Below are positions 35,320 through 47,856 of a stretch of DNA of 64,000 nucleotides, piece by piece. Each line of letters begins with the position of its first letter. Position 1 is the stretch's first letter. Source of the stretch: Ziziphus jujuba (taxonomy: Eukaryota; Streptophyta; Magnoliopsida; Rosales; Rhamnaceae); NCBI RefSeq assembly GCF_031755915.1, contig NC_083386.1, forward strand, positions 10,540,001-10,604,000. The letters are read 5' to 3'. The notes under the pieces were generated by a model that was not told where the DNA came from, ran no database searches, and saw nothing but the letters and a program-made list of their open reading frames with translations. The position numbers and the translations under genes are program-made.

Positions 35320-38300
35320 GGTTAATGCTAATTCCTTTAGGGTGTCAATTAGAAACATCTACTCCCGTAGTAAAGTCATCGTGGCCTAACCAAATGTTTA
35401 AAGGATGTCTTTTCTACATTGAAGACCAAGTGATCGAAGCAATCCGAACTGTATTGGATCTTTATGGGTCAGATGTAATCCTAAGTATGGATTGACTTGT
35501 TGCAAACAATGCCTTTGTGATTGGTATAAAAAATACATGACATTCAGGCGATCGGGTTTACTAGTTCTAAAAAAAGTGCAAAAGACCTCACCAGGTCTAG
35601 TATATGCCTTTCTTACTAGACATTTGCTCAGGAAAGGTTGCAAAGGGTGTATTATTCATGTGATTGATACTTGGATTGATGAGATAAGGTTGGAAGACCT
35701 ACCCATAGTAGGAGACTTTCCAAACATATTCCCCTAAAAGTTACTAGTTTTACTATAGGAAAGGGAAATTAAATTTGTAATTGATTTGGTCCCCGACACT
35801 TTTCCTAGTTCTTTGCTATCATATAAAATGGCTCTAGTAAAGTTAAGGGAATTAAAGGTTCAGTTACAAGAATTAGTGGATAAGGGATTTATTAGGCTTA
35901 ACGTATTTTCTTGAGGAGCATTAGTCCTATTTCTAAAGAAGAAAGATGGTAACCTAAGGTTATGCATTGACTATAAGCAGTTTAACAAAATTACTATCAT
36001 GAACAAATATCCATTGCCAAGGATTGATGACCTATTTGACCAACTCTAGGGTGCAAAGATATTCTTTAAAATCAATTCAGGGTTTGGATATCATCAATTG
36101 AGAATCAGAAAATCTAATATATTCAAGACTGCCTTCAAAACTCGATACGGGCATTACGAGCTTCTAGTGACATCATTTGGACTTACGAATACTCCAACGA
36201 CTTTATGGATTTGATGAATATTATACTCCATCCTTACTTAGATTTTTTTGTTATCTTGTTTGTAGATAATATCCTAGTTTAATAAAAAAGCAGGGAAGAG
36301 CATGTGAGCAATTTAAGAAGGGATTTGCAAACCCTAAAGCAGCATCAACTATATGCGAAGTTTAATATATATGAGTTTGGTTGGATAAAGTAGGATTTCT
36401 TAGGCATATAATGTCGGTGGATGGTATTTATAGAGACTTCGAGAGAGTAAAGGCCGTTTTAAATGGGAATGCACAACCACAATGACCAAAATATAGAATT
36501 TCCTTTGTTGGCAGGATACTATCACCATTTCGTTGGTTCTCAAAGATAATGAGACTACTCCATTATCTACTTGGAAGGAAGTTAAGTTTGAATGGACGGA
36601 TAAATGTGAATGGAGCTTCTAAAAATTAAAGAAAAGGCTGATATCAACTCGTATTTTAAACTTACCAAAAGGAAATGAAGGTTTCAAAGTCTACTATGAT
36701 GCATCCCATCAAGGTTTAGGCTGTATCCTAATGCAGAATTAGAGGTTAGTTACTTCTACTTCAAGGCAATAGAAGAAACATGAGTTGAATTGCCCTACTC
36801 ATCATTTGGAGCTTGCTGCAATCGTCTTAACCTTGAAAACTTGGAGGCACTACCTGTATGGAGCAACATACCAAATCTACACCAACCATAAAATTCTCAA
36901 GTATATTTTACACAGAAAGATTTCAATATGAGTCAAATGAAGTGGATGGAGTTATTAAAAGACTACGATTGTGTGATCAATTTCCATCTAGGCAAGGCTA
37001 ATGTGATAGTTAGTGCTTTAAGTAGGTAGGCTACTAGATCCCTAGCCTATGTATAGTGTATCCAACTTCCTCTAATGGTTAAGCTAAAGAAATTGGAAAT
37101 GGATATCTACATACATCCTTCTAAGATACTCTTAGCAAGTTTCCGAATGTGGTCGATTTTGGTTAATCCCATTTAAGAAGTTCAAATGGAATACCCCAAG
37201 TTAAGAATAATCAAAAGTAAAATGGAAAAAGGGCTCAACCAAGACTCTTCTAGTCAGAAAGATGGAACCTTAGTATATAAGGGCAAGCTTTGCGTTCCCA
37301 ACATACTAGAACTAAAAAGGAAAATTTTGGAGGAAGCCCATAGTTTAACATACACAATGCATCGAAGGAGTACTATGATGTATCAGATTTTAATAAAGTA
37401 CTACTAGTGGATTGGTATGAAAAGAGATAACTCCAACCCTTACCCATCCTTGTATGGAAATGTGAGCACATCATTTTGGATTTTGTATTTAAACTTCCTC
37501 CCATAACAAAAAGGTGATGGTATTTAACTAATCATAAATCGCTTACTAAGTAAGCATATTTCATACCTATGCAAGAACGATTCACTCCGAAAAAAAGACT
37601 AAGTTATTTATGAACCATATGGTGAATCTAGTCTACAAGTGAGCATATCTGATAGAGATTCGCATTTCACCTTGAGACTATGGCAGAATTTGATAAACGC
37701 ACTCAAAACAAAGCTAAATTTTAGCATCACCTTCCATCCGTAAATAGATGGATAGTCTAAGAGAACAATTAAGTCCTTGGAGAACATGCTAAAATCCTAT
37801 ATCATGAAGTTCAAAAGAAATGGGATAAGCATCTATCGTTGGTGAAATTTGCCTACAACAATAGTTACCTATTAAGCATGGAATGTCCCCATATAAGACA
37901 TCGTATTGGAAACAGTGCAGGACCTTACTATGTTGAAGTGAGGTAGGCGAAGAGAAACTTATTAAATCTAAGGATTTGGTTTGGTTTGATTACTTGTAGA
38001 TGACCATAGACAAGGTAAAAATCATCGAAGATAGACTTAAGGCAGCACAGGATCAATAAAAAAGCTATGTAGATGTTATGTGTATGTGCTTAGAAAGGAT
38101 CTCGAATTTGAGGTCAGCGATTGGGTATTTCTAAACTAGAAAAGCTAAGCCCTTGCTACATAGGTCCGTATGAGATAATTAAGAGGATTGGTTCGATGGC
38201 GTATAGGTTGGCTTGGCCAAATGGCCTGGCATGATTTGTCATATGTACTAGAGGCATCAGACATCAAACAAAGAGAAGACTTATCTTATATGGAGTAATC

Positions 38301-38440
38301 AGCATAGATTTTGGACCCCAAAGAGCGAGTGCGTCATAATAAGACCATCCCTTTAGTTAAGGTCCTTTTAAGGAAGCAACGTGGGAACCTAAAAAAGCAA
38401 ATGCTAACCTAATATCCTTACTTGTTTTAGTAAAATATGA
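35320..38440 (+). pseudogene. pol remnant: protease, RT, RNase H, integrase, chromodomain-like tail
   Basis: Order is as in plant Ty3/gypsy. Protease end is 35400-35560 (LSMD then stop where LGMDWL is usual). RT is 35760-36420: [28 protein letters not shown], and active site FVDNILV at about 36258, where the second catalytic Asp of FVDD is Asn. RNase H is 36640-37030: VYYDASHQGLGC, ELAAIVLTLKTWRHYL. Integrase zinc domain is 37250-37410 (EEAHSLTYTMH, no CC pair). Integrase core is 37430-37900, degraded. GPYEIIKRIG-like motif is at about 38163, then a tail with ILDPKE and NKTIPLVKVL (38300-38420). More than ten stops make it dead. Confidence 0.88.
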
Positions 38441-39393
38441 AACTTTGTGGACAAAATTTTTATAACAGCGAAGATTGTAATACCCCATACTAAAGTGCAT
38501 CGAAATTTCTTACATTTTGATCAAGTTTAATTGGAATTGACTAAGGTTAATGGAGTAGGTCACATCTGGTATTTTGATACGGATGAAATTTTATGGATGA
38601 AATTTTACTTTGACCAGGTCATCATTGCGAAATATGTTCATTGATATGAGTCTATAGACTAATGGCAATATGTCAATATTAGAACCACACCTGTGAATGC
38701 ATAATGGCACCAGGGAGGGCCATTATTTATTAGGCCACATGGAAATGAAGGAGGGGATAAAAAGAGGAGAGAGAGGATAAAGAAGGAGGATCGACCACCC
38801 TTAAAACACCCATTTCCAACCACCTCTCTACTCAAGCATTGGCCTAGCATGAAGCTCGCCTTGAACCTGGCAACAACAATGTGCCAAGATCAAGCAATTT
38901 CTGATGATAGTGGCCATTGGCTTTCCTAGCAGATTTTGCCCTTTTCCTACCACCATTCTTCCTCACCATCATATAGCCTTTTTACCCACCCAAAAACTGA
39001 CTAGGCCCTAAAATTTCATGGTTGGTGGACCATCGAAGCACGAGCTTGTCGATCACCCATTTTTGGCAAGTTTCCATCTAATCCACCATGCTTTTCCATT
39101 ATTTTCAACCTCCCTAAACCCATATCTGAGGTCCATTTGGCTCAATGCAAGCTAATTTGTGAGATACAAGAGCATTAAATTGGCTAAGTCTTTTCGGTGA
39201 AATTCCAGCCATCATTGGTCGAATCTTCGACAAGTAAGACCCAATTCACGACCCTCGTACTCTAAGATTCATTTTGGTATATAGATTACTAGTTTTGCTT
39301 GAGATTTCCATTTAAACCCTTGGGTAAATTGTGTGTAAAATACCTAATAAAAATAATATTTTAATGGATGTTGTATTTTTGTTGATATTTTAG

Positions 39394-39449
39394 GCACTGT
39401 GTGAACCGAGAAATGGATCCATAAAGATCTAGAGTAATTCCACTTTTAG
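39394..39449 (+). ncRNA. LTR mini-exon, shortened copy (56 nt)
   Basis: Between TTGATATTTTAG and GTGAGTGGTA. Five bases shorter than the others, though both splice sites are intact. Confidence 0.4.
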
Positions 39450-39570
39450 GTGAGTGGTACATTTTTTGAAACATATTTTTGATAATTAGTTAATTTTATG
39501 TTTTTATGAATTGTTGATAAATATTGTATTATTTAATTAAAAGAAAATTTTTATTTATGTTGTGTGTGGT

Positions 39571-39680
39571 AAACATATTTTATGATTATTTTTGTAAAAA
39601 GAGTTCGTTGAGATTTATGAAATAAAAACATATTTTATGATTATTTTTGTAAAAAGAGTTCGTTGAGATTTATGAAATAA
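39571..39680. repeat. exact 55-bp tandem duplication
   Basis: Copies 39571-39625 and 39626-39680 appear identical. In an otherwise decayed LTR this must be recent. Confidence 0.9.
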
Positions 39681-39860
39681 ACTTTGATGGAAAATTATAT
39701 ATTTCGGTAATAGTAATGGTTTTTATGAATACAACTTAAATCAATTAAATAATTTATATGGGTTTGGTATATTGTAATAACCTGACAAAAATTTATAAAA
39801 ATGGACAAAAATTCATAAAAATGGCACTGTGGTAAAATCTATACATTTATACTATTATCA

Positions 39861-40139
39861 GATACACCATGCAGTATTATTGTTTTGTAATGTTACTATT
39901 ATTTATTAGCATGTAGATATTGTTTAGCCATCCCACGGGAGCTAAGTGAGAGAGGGTCAATGGATTTCTTGCACTTTATCATTAGCTATCTTTCCTTTAA
40001 CTGTAAGATTGTAGGTTGTTAACGTTGGTGCCCTGGGACACCAAGGGGTCCAATTGTAGGTATTTTTTTCCATCTCTATTTGTTAGGGATATGTCGGACG
40101 CCAAGTGCTACCTGACATCAATATATAGTATAATGCATC
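39861..40139 (+). other. GC module, degraded copy
   Basis: It starts GATACACCATGCAGTA after TTATCAG and ends ATGCATC. Most CpGs are lost and the stem is broken. Confidence 0.5.
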
Positions 40140-42074
40140 AAGCATACACATGATATATACTTTAAAATGTTTTTAATATGTTTATTTAATTTATGGTTGT
40201 AATTGTTTAAATAATCGATTATTAATTTATTTAATTATCTTAAATATAATATTTATTATATTATATTATTTTCATCTCATTTTTACTTATTTATTTTTAA
40301 AAGAATATTTTTGGGAAAAATTATTTAAATAATATTTTTTTTATTTTTTATTATATTATATTATTTTCCACAATAATATTTAAATATTTAGGGATCCAAC
40401 TTATGGGTTTTATGATAGATATTTTTAAACAGACGAACTTTCAAATTGAGTGAATTAGTGAGGGTTTTAAGAGAAAATCATTTTTCTAAATATTTGCTTA
40501 AATTACCCTTCCTATTATTAATTCTTTAATTCCTACCTATTTATTTATTTACTTATTTATTTATTCATTCATTTTTTTTATTGTTATTACCATTATGTGC
40601 AACATAATTATTATTAATATTGCTGTTATGATTAGATAGGTACTATTTACTTGGATGATTAACATCTTATTAATTTTCTTTATTTTTCAAACTCGTTCCC
40701 TAAGGTCCTGATAGTTAACGGATCGACCACCAAGGTGTGCACCTTTTTAATTGCCTGCTTTTGTTGTTGTAATCAAGTAGAAATTTTCTTCTTTCTATAT
40801 CTCTATATTATTACTGTTTCTCTTGTTTCCATATTATCTATGTTTCTTTAAATAAATTTTAGACTACTTTGATACTAAACTGTCGACTGGGTGTTTTGTA
40901 TAAAACTATTTTGGTTTGTTAATTTAATTATTGTTGTATTGTGCCCCATTCAAATATGTTGTGCCGTAATAGTGTGGAATCCAGTGGTAAGGAGGAAGGA
41001 ATAAGAGAGTTGCATATATTGAAGTGTGTTTTCTATACAAGGGAATTTTGGGGAAACTCCAATCCGAAAGGAGATGCTGTCAGTTTTTCCATAAAATTTT
41101 CAGTGGGGTTTTGTAACACTTTAACTCAAAAAAACATTCTAAATTTGAATTTTTGACCAAGTTTGACTAGAATTGACTAAATAGGACCCATAGTTGACTT
41201 TTTATGACGTGAATAATTTTGATTTGAACGAGGCACCATGGTGCTAAGTATACATCGCCTCAACTTCGTAGACTAGCAATATACCAAAATCGGAGCTGAG
41301 ATTAAAAAGTTATATTCATAACAAAGTGTGGTTCGGACTTATTGACGAATCTAAGGTTGACTTTTTATTTATATTAGTTTGGATTGTAACATATATACCA
41401 TGTGATAATGCTAGTTGATATGAGTCCGTAGAGTAGTGGCACTCTTAAAGTGGATTTGTGCTTAAAAAGATATAGATCCGTAAAGTTGCATTTATTTTTC
41501 AAAGCTAACCGCCACTCGATGCGGTCAGGTCCAGCCAACAAAGCCGACAGTAATGATTTCCATGGATTTGTGGTGGAATTTATGGTGATTTCCAAACAAT
41601 GTTTCTGGTGTATATTAGGCATCCTATGGAATTTGTGGTGGATCTTACAGTAGAGCAACAATGGATAAATGTTATTACTGTAAGTGATTCATTTTTTTCT
41701 AAGTTTTATTTTTGAGTAAAATAAATAAAAAGCATATATTGATTATTAAATTAGGCTTTGAAAGTGTCTTTAACATAATATAATTAATTGAGTATTCTAT
41801 GAAATTTTAAAAGGGTTTAGATGCTTATGTTTAATTTAAAATAATTTCATTTTTTGATTTATTGTTTTAACTATCGATTTACAATTCTTATAAACTTTAA
41901 ATTATTGGGTTGGTTGTAGAATTAAAAAGATATTAGTTTAAACATTTTCTGTCTAAATGCTTCCGTGCTTTAATTTGGACTATAACCTATATTCGAATTG
42001 TGAAATTATTTATCACTAATTTTTGTTCTGGTAAAATAATCATATTAGTAAAACATGTCTATTTATGTGTGTGT

Positions 42075-42110
42075 GCTTTTATATATATATATATATATAT
42101 GTATGTGTGC

Positions 42111-42159
<49 letters not shown>

Positions 42160-42160
42160 A
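42075..42160. repeat. compound TA / TG / CG microsatellite
   Basis: TA runs, then TG runs, then a short CGCGCG step. Confidence 0.9.
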
Positions 42161-43675
42161 GTGCTTGTAATTAAGTTAATGTACATAATTTTGTAAGATT
42201 ACTTCTTTGCCTATTTTTATTTAATTAGATGTTGATTTATAAATAAAGGAAACCCAATTCTGGTAATAATTATTTTTCTGTTTTGAAAGGACAGTTCTTG
42301 ATTTATGGTTTGTAAATCGAAATGGGGAAAACCTTTATTTTTTATATCTATATATGTACATATTTGTAGATATGTTTATCTGTGTGTATATTTAAATATA
42401 TGTGTATGATTTTGATAAGATTATTTATATATTTATATATTCATTTGATTATTAGTGTATTTACTTATTAATTTAATATTAAGATGATTTCAATGTGGTT
42501 TGCTTTCTTAAAATATTCCATTCGGGCCTTCCAAATTTATTTATGATTGGTTATTCATTTTTGGATAATAACTAGATAGCTAATATTATGATTGATTTTA
42601 TAGACACTGTAACATTGTTCATTAATATCTTTGAATATTATTATTTCTCATATTTTTATGCTTATTTGTGTATTATTTAAATACTCATCTATTTATTTGT
42701 TTATTAATTTATTTATCCAATAATTATTTGAAACATTTAATTATGGTTTTTAAAATGAAATTATGAGGAATTAACATTTTCGTACCATATAGTACTAGTG
42801 TTCTATTCTATTGTATCTATGGATTAATGCATAGGTTATATTTGGTCATTCTTTGTGAATTGTGGTAAGAAAGGGCAGGTAGGTTGTCAGGACCCGTCCA
42901 AAATTCCTCACCGGAACCATAGACAAGCCCTGATCCCAGGAAAACCCAACCGAACCCTCCAATGGAAAATCCGGCAGAACCTCCCCTAAGTGTTGAACTT
43001 ACCATAAATTCCTGCACTGAAAATACACTTCTAAATTCATCCCCTTATTCCTCCCACAATACTACAAGTTGATTCCACAAATTTATAGCACTCCAAATGA
43101 ATAACAGTAATTCAGTGCATAATTAATAACTAAATGTCCAATACAGTATACAGAGCATTATACAAATAAATGTGGAATTAATACAATGTCAGATGAAACA
43201 ATACAAGATGGAGAGGAAAAAGGAAGGAAGTGTTTCTTGGACTTTCGGCAATGAACTGAGACATCGGACTCGCCCCGAACGATCAACGTCTCCCAACCTG
43301 GACCTAGGAGAACGGAATTTAAAAATATGAGATGCTAATCATCTCAGTGAGTGACCCTATCTACTGAACACTTTTAATATTAATAATATGGAAATAAAGG
43401 AATTTAATTAATACCAACAATTAAATAAATAAATAAATAATAAACAATTAAAGTAATAATTTCACTCAAAATTCTCACTATTCACTCCGTTGGAAATGTT
43501 CCCTTTTTAAAACATTTTCACAAAACCCGTTGCTTGTATTTCCCGAAAACCAAGGGATCAATTAATTTAATAAACAATAGATAAATACCCCAAATATAAA
43601 TAAAATGTAATAAAATATAATAAATAGTTTTTGAACACTTTGGGGTTTGAAATTTCTATCCGAAAATTTATACTT

Positions 43676-43945
43676 GACGCACCACACCATATACCAGTGA
43701 TGCCCTCCAATACCCAGCGTCCCGAGCACCGAGTGGCGGGAAGATTAAAGAGAGAAACTTGCATATGGTACTTCGGCGTCCCGACAGTACCGCTGCTGAA
43801 ACCGTCATCCCTACCATGGAGGGGCCGGCTATGTGCACTATATAAAACTTGCCTGCCCTCGGTCCAATGGCAACTCATGGGAGACATAATAACTTGCGCG
43901 CTAACCACATATACAACCAGAACACCAATACTGTATGAGTGCGTC
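43676..43945 (-). other. GC-rich LTR module, copy 5
   Basis: Exactly 270 bp, like copy 1, GACGCAC and GTGCGTC ends intact, again directly after a TTTTAG acceptor (minus strand). Confidence 0.75.
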
Positions 43946-44354
43946 TAAAATAATTATTAAATTAATTATTACCGTATCGATTTTCCAAAAATCACCGTGG
44001 GAAATATACCAGTTTTCAAATTCACCATCCCACATTTTCCTTTAACATTTCCGGTATGAAACCATTGATAGCAATATACAAATAATTTTTCTCGAATCAC
44101 AAAATCCATCAAATAATATTCCACGGGCATAATTATCAAATTTAAAACCACCAATTTAAACCAATCATGCCCAAAAATAATATTAAAATCCAAACATAAT
44201 TAATTAATAAAAATACTTTGCTCATGTGTAATAAATACAATTAAATCACAATAATAATTAAATTTCCACCACATGAGCATAATTCCAGATATCAATTTAA
44301 CACCAAATAAATATAATTAATCGCCCAAAATAGTTTTCAAGGTGGGTCACTCAC

Positions 44355-44415
44355 CTGGAGCATGCAATTAACCTAAGATCCTCCATGGGATCAATTCCAC
44401 GACGCACACGTGCTC
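44355..44415 (-). ncRNA. 61-nt LTR mini-exon, copy 5
   Basis: Minus strand, between TTGTTGTTCTAG and GTGAGTGACC. It is nearly identical to copy 1 at 11543. Confidence 0.55.
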
Positions 44416-46304
44416 CTAGAACAACAACATTACACATCTCAAATAAATTAATATTTTATTCGAATAAATAATACCCGGTACCCGGGGGGTCTAACACAAA
44501 CGTTAACCAAAATTGACAAATTATATGTCTATGGAAGGCTTGTGAGATGAGGATCACATTACCGACCTCCATTGAGCTCAATTCAACCGGAGGTGGCCGG
44601 AATTTGGCCGGAAAGCTTCGGCTGAGTTTAAACTTGAGGGATCTCTCAAACGGTGGGGATTTTGGGCAATCTAACCCCGGAAATGGACTCAGAGGGGTCA
44701 AAATGGTGGTATAGAGGTATGGGTCGAGCTGGGTTGGCTGAAAACGGCGAGAATCGCCGAAAAAACTTAACCCGCTGCCACCGACTTCACCGACCCGATC
44801 TGGGCGCGTCTGGCAGGGTCTGGCTGGGAAACTTGGAGGTCGGGGTCACCGGGAACTGGGCTTCACCGGTGGCCCACGCGTGTGGCCGTCCGGTGGCCGG
44901 AAACGAAGAAACGGCGACGGCCCGAGAGGAAGAAGGAAAGGAAAGGAAGAAGAAGGAGGCTTCGGGTGGGGTTGGGTGTTTTCTCATGTGGGGGAAAAGA
45001 AAAAAAGAAAAAAGAAAAGAAAAAGAAAGAAAAAGAAATAAAAAGAAAATAAATTAAAAATAATTAAATAATATTAAAAATAATATTATTATATAAAATA
45101 ACAGTAATAAAATAATATGGTATTAAGCATGGTTGACATGTGGCATCTCAACATGGTGACACATGGTCACATTTATTAAGTCACACGTGGCACATTGTTA
45201 CACGTTTAAAAATAATATTAAAATAATACAGTATTTGAAAAACTCTACAGGTCCATAACTTTCAAACCACATGTCCAAATCAGACGCGCCACTAGTCTAC
45301 GGACTCGTATCGACGAGTAATTCACAACCATGCATGAGTCAAAGCTCAACTTTGCATGAATAAAAAGTCAACTCCGGCATCCCTTGGACAGTTTGGACCT
45401 CAACTTGTTTTGCTCATAACTTTCAAACCGTAGCTCCGTTTTCGACGTGCTACTAGTCTACGAACTCGTGCCAACGTGTACTTCATAACGGTACCTCAGT
45501 CAACCTAGAATTCCATCCAAGTCAAAAATTCAACGTTTGACCCCTTCAGTCAACGGTCAACGGTCACCCTTGGTCAAATTTGAGAAAATTCTGGTGTACT
45601 TCGGGACGGGGTGTTACATAGGTATTTTTTAGTAATAGCATCAGCCACCCTCTCCATGGCAGAAGGAAAACATGTTTAACATTCCTATAGGCACTAAGGT
45701 AAGCGAGAGTAGGCAAGTATTTCTAAGATGATTGACATTAGCCACCCAACCTTGGCTACATGATGGAATATTATTTAGCATCGGTGCCATTGAGATGCTA
45801 ATGGAGCCACTTGTAGGTTCTCTTCTCCCTTTTTCATCTATCAAGTGGTGTTTGGGATACCAATCATCACTTGACAACACTGGTATATCATATGGTGCAT
45901 CATATGTCCTTTCGATGTACACACACACACATATATATTATGTTATGTTATAGTGTATCACATTGTACTAGAGCAACGACCTGACTTGGCTCATGAGTAG
46001 CTTAGTATTGTATTTCTGTTGCTTACAAGACCAGTGGGTTGGATGGCCATTATAGGTAACCATTCTTGGTTATATTGGTAGTAATATATCTCTAGACAGT
46101 TGATATCATGGGACCATGCATTAATATACTATGTGATACTTTGTGTGTATCTCTGCTATGAATGTGCCAGTTATGTAATGTATTTATCAATTTTTGTTCT
46201 ATTTTACATACTTATTATTAAAATTTTTATTGTTGTTGTTGTTGTCAACTATACAATTATTGTATTTGGTCAAATTAATGACTTAATGGACTTAGGGATA
46301 CTAT

Positions 46305-46556
46305 AAACTTTGGGCAGATGTTTTAGCCTTCGAGCATATATGTTAGCCTTCAAACAATTATTGCAGCTTTTAAATAGGTATTGTAGTATTGGGATAGGTG
46401 TATTAACCTCCCATAGGTATTGCAACTTTAGGGCTGGGGTATTAGCCTTCGGCATGTATTCGGCCTTCGGGCAAGTATTATATTCTTCAGGCAAATGTGT
46501 TAGTCTTCAAGCATATGTGTTAGTCTCTGGGTGAGTACTACATCCTTCAAGCAAGG
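46305..46556. repeat. degenerate ~20-bp minisatellite
   Basis: Units like TTAGCCTTCGAGCATATATG, TTAGTCTTCAAGCATATGTG and TTAACCTCCCATAGGTATTG recur about 12 times, with varying spacers. It lies only in family B. Confidence 0.7.
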
Positions 46557-46595
46557 TATCCAAATTTTTCAAGCGGTTTTGTACAAATATGTAGA

Positions 46596-46658
46596 ATATA
46601 TATATACATATACATATATATATATATATATATATATCTATATATATATATATATATA
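46596..46658. repeat. TA microsatellite
   Basis: Long TA runs broken by occasional C. Confidence 0.9.
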
Positions 46659-47796
46659 ATTACATTGGTTCTACATAGCGGTTATGTTATGGGCGTTACT
46701 ATTAAAACCTTAATTGTTCAATTTAAAATGTTGTTCCATTAGCTGCATTTTCTTAGGTGTAATTTATTTTATTGAAAGTTGTTTATAATTTACCAATTAT
46801 TAATGGTACAATTTGTATTAGCGCATATTCTAGATGTTGAAAGGTAGTATGAATGATTTAGGGGCTAGGACCAAAGTTGTATTATTGTTATTATTACTAT
46901 TATTACTAGTACTTCTACTACTACTGCTACTACTATTACTTTTCTATCTATATTTATGTATTTGGTATGTTCACAGAGTGTTGTAAAAATGTGAGATTGT
47001 AGTAAATGGAACGCGTGGGTAGTCCATGAGTCATAAAAATATGTATTTTCAATGCTGAGTAAGAACTTAGGAAGAGTCAAGATCATCCTAGGGTACAAGT
47101 AGTAAGCTCCGGAAGGGGTTCTGATACATATCAAGTATTAAAGGTTTATTAATTTTTACTTATACTTGTATTTCTACACTATTTTTATAGAAGTCTTGCA
47201 AATTTGTGAAAACTTATAGTAAAGTAGAAAGAATAAATATATGTATATTTTTCAAAATGTATTTTCTATGCAATAAATATTTAATAGAGTCCAGTTTATA
47301 GGAGAAATATTGCTGGATTTTTCATAGGATTATTAATGTGGTTCATCCTAGCTGGTGCCATTTTGAGGGTTTTAATAGGTAACTTTGAGAAGATCCTAAT
47401 AGGTTTCTATTAATCAAGGCTAGCATAAAGTTCTAGTACAAAATCCTAAGGGAGTCCTAACTTCAAATCTTTAAATTAGCATTCAAAAAATTCAATAATT
47501 AAGATAATGAAATAAATATAAATTAACTTAACAAATAATCTGATGGAAATCCATAATAATATATTTACCAAGTCAAATATCTCAAATTTCAAATTGGCCT
47601 ATCAACGGGTAAAAATAAAATAAATATATTTTCTTTTAAACATATTAATTCATCTAATAAAAATACCACAAATAAACATAATCAAACATAGGTATATATA
47701 TAAATATACACAACTATCAATCTAAACACCGCACAAGATTAGAAATCCAATATATATTATAACCAAGAAATATAATTTGAAAAATATATCATTCAC

Positions 47797-47856
47797 CTAG
47801 TAATAGGAATCATTCCATTTCCTTCATGGGATCCATTCCACAATTTACATGAGTGT
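47797..47856 (-). ncRNA. LTR mini-exon of the parental array LTR (60 nt)
   Basis: Minus strand, between TAATATTTTAG and GTGAATGAT. Sequence is far from the family-A copies, but both sites and length are retained within one base. Confidence 0.45.

Larger units (their letters stand above)
42885..45618 (-). mobile_element. solo LTR, family A, minus strand, young copy
   Basis: On the plus strand it runs TGTCAGGACCCGTCC to GACGGGGTGTTACA, 2734 bp, with a perfect TAGGT TSD (42880-42884 and 45619-45623). CpGs are well kept. It contains the reverse-oriented donor near 43004, module 43676-43945, mini-exon 44355-44415 and a GC-rich block and GA tract (44560-45050). It landed inside the family-B module. 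Confidence 0.95.
41112..47401 (+). mobile_element. solo LTR, family B, split by a minus-strand LTR
   Basis: It starts TGTAACACTTTAACTC, ends GATCCTAATA, with a perfect GGTTT TSD (41107-41111 and 47402-47406). Net length is about 3.55 kb. Family B shares the TTGACT-rich start and the module (42781-42884 plus 45624-45901) with family A, but between them has its own segment, shared with 59190-63110. It contains dinucleotide repeats and a 20-bp minisatellite. Confidence 0.92.
32905..47462 (+). mobile_element. LTR retrotransposon, Ty3/gypsy chromovirus-like, host of nested insertions
   Basis: It starts TGTAACACCCCTTACC and ends TCCTAACT. Flanks are TAAAA (32900-32904) and TCAAA (47463-47467), a TSD with one mismatch. 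The 5' LTR is truncated and joined directly to gag; the 3' LTR (38476-47462) is complete but split. Without nested insertions it spans about 7.1 kb. Pol is full-order but broken by many stops. Nesting proves it is older than the family-X, family-B and minus-strand solo LTRs within it. Confidence 0.88.
38476..47462 (+). repeat. 3' LTR, split by family-B solo LTR
   Basis: LTR sequence is 38476-41111 and 47402-47462. It holds a short mini-exon relative (39394-39449, 56 nt), module copy (39861-40139) and acceptor-like CGTTCCCTAAG at about 40705. The final donor has decayed to GGGAAACTCC. Confidence 0.85.
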
